Assembly (NCBI GenBank): GCA_018397065.1
Contig: JAGTRI010000001.1
Span: 1-64,000, forward strand
Length of the DNA stretch: 64,000 bases
Source of the DNA: Candidatus Bathyarchaeota archaeon
Lineage (GTDB): Archaea > Thermoproteota > Bathyarchaeia > Bathyarchaeales > DTEX01
Direction of reading: 5' to 3'
The notes beneath the pieces are model-generated. The model was given only the letters and a program-made list of their open reading frames with translations, had not been told where the DNA came from and did no database searches. The position numbers and the translations under genes are program-made. Position 1 is the first letter of the stretch. Every line of letters starts with the position of its first letter. Of this stretch, positions 1-8,234 are shown piece by piece.

Positions 1-303
1 CTCATCTTTTGAGAGACTAAGCTTTGCAGCCTTTTCTTTTTCCAAATAGTTAATGATGGCTGAAAAGTCAAAATCTGTTGGTTCAAGTTTTTCGTTTAAC
101 CCTAAGGCTTCGCAAAAATCGCTGAAAAAATTGTTTACAAAAACCTTATCGTTAACATACTCGGTTCCGAGTTTCTTGACCCAAGCAACAGCCATCTCTT
201 CCTGGTGCGGCGTAAGCTGAACTTCTTTGCCTCTTATCTTTATGCTGAGCTTCTTCCACTCATATTTTGGGACAACTATGCCGTTGTGTGATAGATGCTG
301 CAA
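1..303 (-). CDS. DNA topoisomerase IB, N-terminal fragment (runs off the window)
   Basis: This reverse-strand frame is open from a TTG at 301-303 to the window edge, so it is missing from the ORF track. It encodes about 101 residues. They begin with the HNGIVVP-like opening, then KIRGKEVQLTPHQEEMAVAW, then segments such as LGTEYVNDKVFVNNFFSDF. This matches the pattern of the N-terminal core of eukaryotic and thaumarchaeal type IB topoisomerases (residues binding DNA ahead of the catalytic domain). The enzyme relaxes supercoils by nicking one strand through a tyrosine; that residue lies outside the window. An in-frame TAA at 358-360 limits the start, and TTG is the only usual start codon after it. 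The family assignment is by memory of the motif order, not by a search. Confidence 0.8.
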   Translation of the reverse strand, partial: MQHLSHNGIVVPKYEWKKLSIKIRGKEVQLTPHQEEMAVAWVKKLGTEYVNDKVFVNNFFSDFCEALGLNEKLEPTDFDFSAIINYLEKEKAAKLSLSKDE

Positions 304-392
304 TAGACATCTCTCTCGCTTCCGATTGAATCTTACAAAGACATTTTTAAAGTTTCCTTATACTCTCGCCGTGAAATTCTGCCCTAAAGTAA

Positions 393-1104
393 TTAGAATT
401 TCGTTACTATATTCGGACTCAAGACATAATACGAAATTATAAATCCATAGAGTTTATGAAAACTCTGAGCCTGCTCTTCTGTCAAACCAGCCCCTTTCAG
501 TTGAGCCATCCTTTGATCCCTTTTATGTTGAGGAATGTAAACTTGAGTTATGTAAGCACCAGCAATTCCAGCACCCATGAGCCCAATCAGACCAGCAGTA
601 ACAGCCTTCTTGTGTCTCTTGAACCAGCTTTCCTTTTTCTCATCGTCTGTTTCACTTAATTTAACTTCTTGTTTAGGCATTTCTATATCAGGCAGTCCAC
701 CAAGCATTTGGCTGTAAACATACTCTGCATCTACATATGCATCCGCAAACTTCAAATGTTTGTCAGGATTATTTTCAAAGAATTCTTCCTTTTTTCCTGG
801 CCTTCTATGTAAGGCACGCCTATAGCTTTGAAGGCAACACGCTCAATAACTTCCCCGTTTTTAATTTCGCATCATCCGTTTCAGAAATAATCTTGCCAAT
901 CTCCATAAATCTCTCTTTAGGAATTCTTCTCCAAACCAAACCACCTAATTCAAACTCTTGTCTTTTTCTCAATATAGAATCAAGCTTGTACTTCAAAGGA
1001 TCGAATAAGTCAACGTCTTACATTTCTTCCAGTTCTGTGGAGAAATCTCGTGAGAAGAACGTGCTCGCAAGAGAGTTCAACGGGTTTGGTGCCAGCTTAC
1101 TCAT
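393..1104 (-). pseudogene. Decayed gene for a small membrane-anchored protein of unknown function
   Basis: The track shows only the last 120 residues (393..755), but coding-like sequence continues upstream in changing frames. An ATG at 1102-1104 opens 28 residues ending in ELEEM, then an in-frame TAA (1018-1020). The same frame continues as DVDLFDPLKYKLDSIL and IPKERFMEIGKIISE. A frameshift near 870 leads to EVIERVAFKAIGVPYIEGQE, and another near 790 joins the track ORF. The C-terminal part has a basic stretch, one transmembrane segment (AVTAGLIGLMGAGIAGAYI) and a LTEEQAQSFHKLYGF tail. At least three lesions point to a pseudogene. I do not recognise the family. Confidence 0.6.
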
Positions 1105-1163
1105 TCAACCACTAAATAAAAAGATAAACGGTTAAACTTTAAGAAACTATTGCCTGGTTGCAT

Positions 1164-1514
1164 CTATGGTAGATTGTATTTTCTCCTCAGATAGTCTGAA
1201 AGCCTATAAAATTCGCACCAGTCAGACTGAACCTTTCCCAAATCAACGATAACCAAATCTTCAACATACGGATGCGTGAAATCGTCAATCTTCTTCTTCA
1301 TAATACCAGGTCTTCCCTGAGATTCTATTTCGTATATTACGAAAGTGTCTAAATCAATGATGTCACACTGCTTTCCATTTATCAACTGCTCAGTCTTGAA
1401 CCTATGTCCAGCCTTGAACAGACTGTGGCATACAAGAAGCTTTCCAACCCTGTGCTTAAGCGGCTCTCTAGAATTGAACCTTAGGCTATTAACTCCTCTT
1501 AGATCAATACCCAA
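1164..1514 (-). CDS. Small PD-(D/E)XK nuclease-like protein, uncharacterised
   Basis: The protein has 116 residues. An in-frame TGA lies two codons upstream of the TTG at 1514, so the start cannot be much earlier. The centre reads QCDIIDLDTFVIYEIES, an acidic residue followed by a strand ending in E-x-S. This resembles the core of the PD-(D/E)XK nuclease fold (D...ExK), although the usual lysine is not obvious. Such orphan proteins often occur in archaeal viruses and genomic islands, which would suit its place beside a decayed gene. No active-site assignment is secure and the function remains unknown. Confidence 0.55.
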   Translation of the reverse strand: MGIDLRGVNSLRFNSREPLKHRVGKLLVCHSLFKAGHRFKTEQLINGKQCDIIDLDTFVIYEIESQGRPGIMKKKIDDFTHPYVEDLVIVDLGKVQSDWCEFYRLSDYLRRKYNLP

Positions 1515-1811
1515 TCCTCACAAGATTCCTTCTTTTCCTTCTCAAGGTATACGGAAAAATTCTCTTCATAGCCTTCTTAAAACCTAAGACAATCGTTTGG
1601 CCCTTAATGCAAGAGGCAGAGTCACTTATAAAGCGAATAAATAAGATAATATAGAACCAAATTTTATTCTACACTAGCTTTATTCTATACTAGCGTTTTC
1701 TTCAGTGCTGTTTTATCATCCCTCTAGCCTAAAGATCTAAGAAACATTTTAATTAAACCATACGTAGTAATTGTGTTACGTATATTAAATTCATGACGGT
1801 GTTGAATTGTA
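1515..1811. promoter_or_regulatory. Divergent intergenic region with likely promoter for the prefoldin operon
   Basis: About 300 bases lie between the nuclease-like gene and the prefoldin operon. The sequence is AT rich with several TATA-like stretches. The best candidate for the rightward operon is the A/T run around 1775-1787 (acgtatattaaatt), followed by the GGTG at 1797-1800 just before the ATG at 1812. A near-duplicate heptamer pair, ctagctttattcta and ctagcg, sits around 1674-1695. I see no RNA gene here. Confidence 0.4.
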
Positions 1812-2174
1812 ATGAGCGAAGGCACAACTCTTCCACCTGCTGTTCAGGAAAGGCTTCTAAGGCTGCAACAACTACAGCAGACCCTTCAGAACGTTTTGAC
1901 ACAAAAACAACAAGTTGAACTTGAGCTTCTCGAGGTTGACCAGGCCCTAAGCGAACTTGAGAAAACTGCTGACGACGGCGTGATTTACAAATCAGTTGGT
2001 TCGCTCCTTATAAAAACTGAAAAACAAAAGGTCGCCGATGAACTCAAGGAAAAGAAGGAACTGTCGAACATGAGGGTTTCGGTTCTTGGAAAACAAGAAG
2101 AGCGGCTTCGAGCACAGATTAAGGAACTTAACGAGAAACTGCAAAAAGATCTTCGGCCGCTTTCTTCAGGTTGA
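1812..2174 (+). CDS. pfdB: Prefoldin beta subunit
   Basis: Prefoldin (GimC) is a cytosolic jellyfish-shaped chaperone, alpha2-beta4 in archaea, that hands unfolded proteins to the thermosome. The 120 residues show the beta-type layout: an N-terminal coiled coil (residues 8-50, rich in Leu and Gln), the central hairpin with VIYKSVGSLLIKT (about 57-69), and a second coiled coil (70-113). Length fits the family. It is the first gene of a tight cluster; its TGA overlaps the next start as TGATG. An upstream TATA-like stretch suggests its own promoter. Assignment is firm from the hairpin motif and helix pattern. Confidence 0.93.
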   Translation: MSEGTTLPPAVQERLLRLQQLQQTLQNVLTQKQQVELELLEVDQALSELEKTADDGVIYKSVGSLLIKTEKQKVADELKEKKELSNMRVSVLGKQEERLRAQIKELNEKLQKDLRPLSSG

Positions 2175-2488
2175 TGGTGGAATTATTGGAGGAAACAAAC
2201 AAGTTATCGTTATCCGATGATCAAATTGAGGAATTATGCATATTAGCTGATGAAGCTGCAAGAAAATATGTGACCTCAAAAATTTCGAAAAACGAGATAA
2301 CGGACCTAGTAGTCTCAGTGAACCTTGAAGACACGCAAGAGCTGGTAGTTCAAATAGAGGTCGAACTGTCTCTCTCAGATATGTACACCAAAGAAGACGC
2401 CAAAAAATTGGCGGGCGAAGCAGTCAAATCAGCCTTCCGGGCGATTGATGAATACGTGAAGGAAGTTAGATGTCAGCCAAAGACCTAA
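2174..2488 (+). CDS. DUF3194 family protein
   Basis: This acidic protein of about 104 residues has no characterised biochemical role that I know. I place the start at the ATG overlapping the prefoldin stop (TGATG); the track uses the TTG one codon earlier. The sequence alternates helix and strand, with LSDDQIEELCILADEAARKYV at the front and a VVSVNLEDTQELVVQIEVEL beta region in the middle, matching my memory of DUF3194 proteins. These are recurrently encoded beside prefoldin beta in archaea. Translational coupling to pfdB and overlap with the next gene suggest coordinated expression. A link to protein folding is only inferred from neighbourhood. Confidence 0.75.
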   Translation: MVELLEETNKLSLSDDQIEELCILADEAARKYVTSKISKNEITDLVVSVNLEDTQELVVQIEVELSLSDMYTKEDAKKLAGEAVKSAFRAIDEYVKEVRCQPKT

Positions 2489-3480
2489 GATCTGTTTTTG
2501 AAAGGGTTAACCCAAAGTACGTTCTTTTGTTGTGCCATCAAAACGCAGATCCAGATGCTATCTGTTCAGCCTTCGCCTTTTCGAGGCTAATAAAAAGGCT
2601 AAACCAAAACACAAAGGTTGACATCGCCTGTCCCGAGGGAATAAGTAAACTTTCAAAAGTCTTGAGCAAATATCTTCCCATCGAGATAATGACAGAAGAG
2701 CCCCTTTTTGAAGATGCAGACATCATAATCATGCTTGACACGAACACAATCCAACAGCTTGGAAAATGGAGCGAAAAGGTGAAAGGCTCTTCCGCCTATC
2801 TTATTTTGATTGATCACCACGCAAGTCACCCAGAAACTGAAAAGATTGTTTCTCTTTGTATTTCAGATGAAAAATCATCATCCACATGCGAGATTGTGTA
2901 TGGCTTTTATGGAGAGCTTGGCATAAAATTCTCAAAAGAAGAGGCTGAAGCGCTTTTTCTTGGAATAGCTTTTGATACGAAACACTTTATTTTGGCAAAC
3001 TCAACCACCTTCAAAATCATAGCTGATCTGGTAAACGTCGGAGTGAACGCTCAGGAATCTTTGTCGCGTTTGTCTCTTCCGATTGACCTTTCTGAACGCA
3101 TAGCTCGCCTTAAAGCCAGTAGGAGAATGAAGCTTTTAAGAATCAACAACTGGTTAATCGCATTTTCTCACGTAAGGTCTTTCCAAGCTTCAGCTGCAAG
3201 GGCAATAGTCGAAATGGGCGCGCATCTAGCTGTTGTCGGAGGACAAAAAGACGATCAGCTGCAAATAAGCATCAGGTCAGACCAGGAATTTTATGCGCAA
3301 ACAGGATTTCACGTGGGAAAAGATTTAGCTAAACCTTTAGGCGAGTTTCTTCACGGAATGGGAGGAGGACACTCAACAGCGGCAGGAATAAACGGAACAG
3401 GGGACTTTGAGTCTGCTGTTAAGCGGGCAATAAAAATTTTGAGAACGGGTCTCGTGAAAAACCAAAATTCGAAAAAGTGA
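2470..3480 (+). CDS. DHH/DHHA1 family phosphoesterase (RecJ/nanoRNase type)
   Basis: These Mn-dependent enzymes cut short oligonucleotides, cyclic dinucleotides or single-stranded nucleic acid. The 336-residue protein shows NADPDA (motif I, about residues 25-30), an LDTNT aspartate (about 90), IDHHASHP (the DHH motif, about 115), and a GIAFDTKHF aspartate (about 166). A DHHA1 substrate-binding domain ends in GMGGGHSTAAG. All metal ligands appear present. The ATG lies inside the end of the DUF3194 gene (19-base overlap), so it is translated as part of that operon. Substrate cannot be told from sequence; it lacks the extra domains of full RecJ. Confidence 0.9.
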   Translation: MSAKDLRSVFERVNPKYVLLLCHQNADPDAICSAFAFSRLIKRLNQNTKVDIACPEGISKLSKVLSKYLPIEIMTEEPLFEDADIIIMLDTNTIQQLGKWSEKVKGSSAYLILIDHHASHPETEKIVSLCISDEKSSSTCEIVYGFYGELGIKFSKEEAEALFLGIAFDTKHFILANSTTFKIIADLVNVGVNAQESLSRLSLPIDLSERIARLKASRRMKLLRINNWLIAFSHVRSFQASAARAIVEMGAHLAVVGGQKDDQLQISIRSDQEFYAQTGFHVGKDLAKPLGEFLHGMGGGHSTAAGINGTGDFESAVKRAIKILRTGLVKNQNSKK

Positions 3481-5655
3481 TTACCTTTCTTTAGATACCT
3501 TTTTCACAAATGATATGCATTTTGCCTTAAATGTTTCGTAGCTGCTTGAAAACTCGTCCATTGTCTTTACGACCGCCCCAAATTTTGGCCATTGCGAAGG
3601 TAAGATTCCCTTGGAACCATACTGTTCAACATCGGGTATTTTGGCTTTTTTTAGAATTTCAGATTGGGCCTCTGTTATTTCATAGAATTTTGTTACTTCG
3701 TTCTTTAAATCGTTGGTGTCCCCAATTAATCTTTGAAGAATTGCGGAATCAAGAGGCTTAAAGATAGATTCAAGGCAGTTTTCAATTTTGAAGCTTGGCT
3801 CTGAACATGCTGACAAAACTGCTGTTTGGTGGTTAGGAAATTCAGTGTGCGTCACGTTTGTTCCTGCTAAGGTAAGAAGCGTTTCTTTTATATGTCTCTT
3901 GGAAGCCGGAAGAATGTCGATTCCGAAAAGCACTTTCTTAGCCTGCTCTTCAGTTAAGTCATACTTAGTTTGCAAATATGATATCCATCTTGGCTTGTTT
4001 TGAGGACTAAAGAAAATTTCGTACACTCTTTTAGTTACAAGTATACCGCAGTATCCGATATCGTTCTCCAGCGTTTCCAGATAGGCTTTAACTCTCTCTT
4101 CTGAGTTGCATGGCACACCATGTTTTGCAAGGAACCGAACCATCTGCTCCTTATTTAATGGACGAAGATACTTTCGGCTGCTAACAACTGTTATTTTTTC
4201 AGCCAGAGTTTTTTTCTGAGAAACTTCTTCCCATGCTCCAAGCTCCTCAGCAAAGTTTTTCAGCGCGAAATCTTTGTCAGATGCTTCTTCTATCGCTTTC
4301 TTCACAAGCGCCTCAGCCTGAACCTCTCTTACATGGTCATCAAGTCTTCCACCCATGTTTGTCTCGTACACGGTTGTTAAAGGAATGCCCTTCTTAACTG
4401 CCTCGGCTCTTCCCTCTATCTTTGCAAGTATTAATTCAACCATCTGTGAAACAGTAAAAGTAACCGTATTGTTTGTTCCAATCCCTAGACTTTCAAGTTT
4501 TCTTGTGATATCAATTGAAGCTGGGGAGCTTCCTGCAACTTTAAAAACTATGTTTGGTCTTCCCCTCTCCACATTTTCTGAGTATCCCCACAACAGCCAA
4601 GCGTCATAAAGTCTAAGAAACTCTTGAGCGTCCAAGTAAAATTTTAGGGCGTAGTTCACGCTTTCTTCGTAGTTGTCAGCAATAAACGGATTAAGCTGAA
4701 GGCTTATCATTCCGTGAACCATGTTCGAGGCGACGGCGATAGGTCGAAAGACTGTTAGATTCCGCCAGATGCTGACTTCGGTTGCGTAAGCAGTTATTTC
4801 GTCTCCGAATTTCTCAGGATCCTTTAAGAGTTCTGGATGTTGCTTGATTATGACTTTAAAATCGGGACATAGATCTTCGCCGTTATAGCCTTCCCACATT
4901 GAGGGGTCATCCTCATAGGCTACTGCAGCTAAAGATGGATTAGTTGTTACTTGAACAAAGCCCACGTGACGTAAGAATCTAAGTCCCAAAGCATAGTCGT
5001 TTCCAAACTTACATGCTCCCATCATGCTAAGTTTATGATATATGTTGCTTTGAATCTCTTGCTCAGACAACCTTAAAAAGGACCCAAGAATATCCTCTTT
5101 GTTAAGATTTTTTTCAATTTTTTCTGCAATGTGTGCAACCATGGCTCCTGGATGCCTGTATACAACCTTCATTACGGTTTTCATTTCTGTTAAGGTTCTT
5201 TCTACCACTGCCTTGGCAATTGACGCCTCATTTTGATCATCATTGCGGGCTTTGCCTCTTTCAAGTGCCTCCAAATCCTTTAAGGCCGTTGTCAATAAAG
5301 TAAGAGAATTTTTTACCTCGCTTTCGGAAAACCCTATAATCTTTCTTTCAAACCCAATAAGGTTTAGAGCCATGTTTAACAAGGTGTCGTAAATTCTTGC
5401 GCATTGAACAATTTTTTCCTCGTACCTCTTGTTGAGAATAGCCTCATTGAATACGAGGTTAAGTTTACGAATTGCGTTGCCTAATGTCTCTTCTAAGTGT
5501 CCCCTCATTTCAGGATGAAGGATGTGATCTGCTGCAAGTTTACAATACCCTTTCAAGGTTAATCTGGTAATATGATCTGCATGATCTAGGCTCAGAGGAA
5601 AGTTTTCCAGTTCATCTGGTTTTGTTTGCATTAATATATCTGAAACTTTTTTCAA
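3481..5655 (-). CDS. Large transaldolase-family protein (724 residues)
   Basis: The central third (about residues 215-470) reads as a TAL/FSA aldolase barrel: a VTTNPSLAA motif, SLQLNPF, a LKFYLDAQ strand, VFKVAGSSPAS carrying the likely Schiff-base lysine, then TVTFTVSQ. Known transaldolases move a dihydroxyacetone unit between sugar phosphates and are 220-340 residues. This protein is more than twice as long. About 215 N-terminal residues are helical, and about 250 C-terminal residues match no domain I recognise. It converges on the DHH gene with no gap. Sugar-phosphate chemistry is likely, but specificity and the flanking domains are unknown. Confidence 0.75.
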   Translation of the reverse strand: MKKVSDILMQTKPDELENFPLSLDHADHITRLTLKGYCKLAADHILHPEMRGHLEETLGNAIRKLNLVFNEAILNKRYEEKIVQCARIYDTLLNMALNLIGFERKIIGFSESEVKNSLTLLTTALKDLEALERGKARNDDQNEASIAKAVVERTLTEMKTVMKVVYRHPGAMVAHIAEKIEKNLNKEDILGSFLRLSEQEIQSNIYHKLSMMGACKFGNDYALGLRFLRHVGFVQVTTNPSLAAVAYEDDPSMWEGYNGEDLCPDFKVIIKQHPELLKDPEKFGDEITAYATEVSIWRNLTVFRPIAVASNMVHGMISLQLNPFIADNYEESVNYALKFYLDAQEFLRLYDAWLLWGYSENVERGRPNIVFKVAGSSPASIDITRKLESLGIGTNNTVTFTVSQMVELILAKIEGRAEAVKKGIPLTTVYETNMGGRLDDHVREVQAEALVKKAIEEASDKDFALKNFAEELGAWEEVSQKKTLAEKITVVSSRKYLRPLNKEQMVRFLAKHGVPCNSEERVKAYLETLENDIGYCGILVTKRVYEIFFSPQNKPRWISYLQTKYDLTEEQAKKVLFGIDILPASKRHIKETLLTLAGTNVTHTEFPNHQTAVLSACSEPSFKIENCLESIFKPLDSAILQRLIGDTNDLKNEVTKFYEITEAQSEILKKAKIPDVEQYGSKGILPSQWPKFGAVVKTMDEFSSSYETFKAKCISFVKKVSKER

Positions 5656-5765
5656 TGTGGATCATCCGCTTTTTCTTAAATTGCCATGTATTGCCTATTG
5701 TTAAGGCAAACTTTACTACATAAATTTATCGTGCAGACGACCCAAAGGTCTAAAAAGATTACTTA

Positions 5766-6971
5766 TTAACTTTTTGTTGTGCTCCTACCTTTTTTAAGTC
5801 GCGATATTTCTTCACTTGTGAGTATTTCTTTCGGATGAATGAAGGTTACGCCTATCTGAGCTACTCTTAGGTCTCTTGTCGTTATCCACTCCTTTCCGTG
5901 CGCCAATGATGAGTGAGGATGAAGCTGAACATCCTCTGGAAACACGTCCTCAGCTATTCTATACAGAAATCCTGACCTTTTTCCGTCATGTTTAATTGTT
6001 CCTTCATCTGAAACGCTGACAATCGTTGGTGCGTGGGAAAACACTCTTGCCAATTCCTCGTCCTGGGTAATAGTAGATCCTTTTTTGAGGAGGCCCAATC
6101 TTAGAGGAGAGCCGTGGAACCATGGTCTGGAATAGTCTATTGACGGCGTAAATTCTTCTTCTTTTTGCTTAATAGCCTTCAAGTCAAGAGACTTCAGCCA
6201 GTCCACAGTTTCTTTAATAACTTCGGCTGTGTGCTCTTTTAATGTGAAAACGTGGTCTCCGCCTTTAACTATGTGAAGTTTGTTTTTATCATTTAGGCCT
6301 TTAATTATTTCATAGCCTCGCAATGCAACCTTCAAAGGAACTGTTTGGTCAGAATCACCATGCACAATTAGAACGGGTGCCTTAATCTTGTCCATGACGT
6401 CGTAGGGGACCGTTTCATCCAATGTGTCAAAGAAAGGCTTCTTGAGATACCAACCATTATTGAGCGAAACACTTTCGCCTCTCTTAAGCAGCTCAAGTTT
6501 TTCACTTCTGACCATGCCTTCGAACATCTGTTTTAATGGAGCCAACGCTGCGGAATACAATACAACGTATTTTACGCGGTTATCCTTAGAGGCAAGAATC
6601 GAAGCGACCCTTCCACCCATGCTCAATCCAATCACGCCAATCAACTTGTCATCGACTTCTGGAAGGCTGGACAAAAACGTAAGCGCCTGTTCAGCGTCGC
6701 TTACCTCTCCGGGAACAGTCATGTCCTCAAAGTCGCCGTCGCTGTCCCCAGAGCCTCTAAAATCGAAACGTAGAACAACAAAGCCAGCCTTGCATAGGGC
6801 TCTCGCAATTTGGACAAAAAACCTGTGGGCCTCAGACTTGTGTCCTGTAAACCCGTGGAACATTGCGATAGCTGGAGCTTTCTGATCTGGGAAAAGATTG
6901 TCGGGCACGTGCAAGATGCCAACCAGCTGCTGCCCGTGGTTAGTGAATGATACCGGCTTTATCATTTTCAC
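5766..6971 (-). CDS. Alpha/beta hydrolase with an extra C-terminal domain
   Basis: Residues 1-265 form a serine hydrolase of the acylaminoacyl-peptidase/esterase group: HGFTGHKSE oxyanion loop, GLSMGG nucleophile elbow (Ser near 119), an acidic residue in VHGDSDQTVP and the catalytic His in GGDHVF. Residues about 280-385 are not part of that fold. They begin WFHGSPLRLGLLKKGS, continue ELARVFSHAP and end near IGVTFIHP. This is reminiscent of the HG(T/S) opening of ADP-ribosyltransferase-like domains, an inference from a short motif. The gene is 29 bases downstream of the MBL-fold gene on the same strand and probably cotranscribed. Substrate is unknown. Confidence 0.8.
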   Translation of the reverse strand: MKMIKPVSFTNHGQQLVGILHVPDNLFPDQKAPAIAMFHGFTGHKSEAHRFFVQIARALCKAGFVVLRFDFRGSGDSDGDFEDMTVPGEVSDAEQALTFLSSLPEVDDKLIGVIGLSMGGRVASILASKDNRVKYVVLYSAALAPLKQMFEGMVRSEKLELLKRGESVSLNNGWYLKKPFFDTLDETVPYDVMDKIKAPVLIVHGDSDQTVPLKVALRGYEIIKGLNDKNKLHIVKGGDHVFTLKEHTAEVIKETVDWLKSLDLKAIKQKEEEFTPSIDYSRPWFHGSPLRLGLLKKGSTITQDEELARVFSHAPTIVSVSDEGTIKHDGKRSGFLYRIAEDVFPEDVQLHPHSSLAHGKEWITTRDLRVAQIGVTFIHPKEILTSEEISRLKKGRSTTKS

Positions 6972-7000
6972 TCACCTTAGTTTAGGTACTATGGCCGGCT

Positions 7001-8023
7001 TCATTTAAGAGCTCCTTGAATTTGGTTTTTACGTTTTTCTGACTTAAGGCTTGTGGGTATAAGGTCAACTGGATAAGACCTGATTCCGAGTTTTTGCTCA
7101 ATAAAATGTGAAAGGGTGTCATCAAACCTGTTTCCATGACAGGTTAGCACAGTTTTTGGTCGGCATTCCTCAACGAATCTGATTAGCCTTGGGAAATCAG
7201 CGTGGTCGCTTAGTGGAAAAGCGGTTTTCTTCGCCCACATCGCCCATCCTGAAACCAGTGCGGGAACAAATTCGGGATGGTCTTGAAGGTCCAGCTGCTT
7301 GGGTGTGATGTATACAGTGTTGCCTGACTCGATGACCTCTTGAGCTTCCTCGGATTTCGCATCCACGTACTCAAGCTTGTAACCGTGAGTCTCATAAATT
7401 TGGTTGATTCTTGAAACTTTCCAGTGTGTAACAACTGGAATGCCTGCCTCGTTGAAGATGCTGATTATTTCCTGCGCGTTACCTAACGGGTCAGTTTGAA
7501 ACGTTGGGATTTTACCTGTCTTTAAAATCTTCTTTGCCCAAACAATCATTTCCTTCCCTACCTCGTCTTCGGACGGAAAGGTAAAGCTCGGAGAACCGAA
7601 TGTTGCTTCCAGAACAAGCACATCGCACTGCACAGGCTCTGCGGGTTTCATAGTCTTGGTGTATTCGGTGTTAAAATCTCCTGTGAAGAGAATGTTTCCT
7701 TCAGGCGTTCTAACCTCGAACTCGCAGGAGCCTAAAACGTGACCAGAATTGTGGGAAACAACCTCGACGTCTTCAAAGGTGACTTTTGAACCAACATCAA
7801 GAGGCCGCCAGTTTTCTGGTTGTATCCCGTAACTAGCAATAAGGTCGCAGGTTGGCTGAGTGGAATACTTCTGCAACCCATTTATTCTGAATGCGGTTGA
7901 ATGGTCAAAGTGACCGTGACTCACAAAAACCAAACAGTGGCTAAGACAGTTATTTTGAGGGTCAAACATAACCTGTATACCTTCGCTCTCAATGATGAGT
8001 CCGCTTTTCCACCTAACCCTCAA
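7001..8023 (-). CDS. Metallo-beta-lactamase fold exonuclease-like protein
   Basis: The protein has the zinc motif SHGHFDHS, then HVLGSCEFEV, LFTGDFN and SDHADFPRLIRFVEE with a later LTCHGN. This set is typical of the RNase J/CPSF and ligase-associated exonuclease branch of the MBL superfamily, which acts on nucleic acids. About 340 residues is close to the ligase-associated group; a complete beta-CASP insert is not evident. The track starts at 8107, adding 28 residues (NLWCVIFLVGGWV) unlike the family. I prefer the TTG at 8021-8023, giving LRVRWKSGLIIES. Substrate cannot be decided here. Confidence 0.78.
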   Translation of the reverse strand: MRVRWKSGLIIESEGIQVMFDPQNNCLSHCLVFVSHGHFDHSTAFRINGLQKYSTQPTCDLIASYGIQPENWRPLDVGSKVTFEDVEVVSHNSGHVLGSCEFEVRTPEGNILFTGDFNTEYTKTMKPAEPVQCDVLVLEATFGSPSFTFPSEDEVGKEMIVWAKKILKTGKIPTFQTDPLGNAQEIISIFNEAGIPVVTHWKVSRINQIYETHGYKLEYVDAKSEEAQEVIESGNTVYITPKQLDLQDHPEFVPALVSGWAMWAKKTAFPLSDHADFPRLIRFVEECRPKTVLTCHGNRFDDTLSHFIEQKLGIRSYPVDLIPTSLKSEKRKNQIQGALK

Positions 8024-8234
8024 AACCCAACCGCCAACCAAAAATATCACACACCATAAATTAGAGTTTTTATCTAAAAAATTTGACAATACGGTGTTTA
8101 AACCCAAAAACTAGAAAGCCAAAAAATAAAACTTTCCCAATTAGTTTCTTGTTCAAATGTTTCAAAAAAATATAGCGAGGCGTAGGGACCAAAGTCTGTA
8201 AGAAAGGATAATAAGGTTTTCTAGCTAACGAGAT

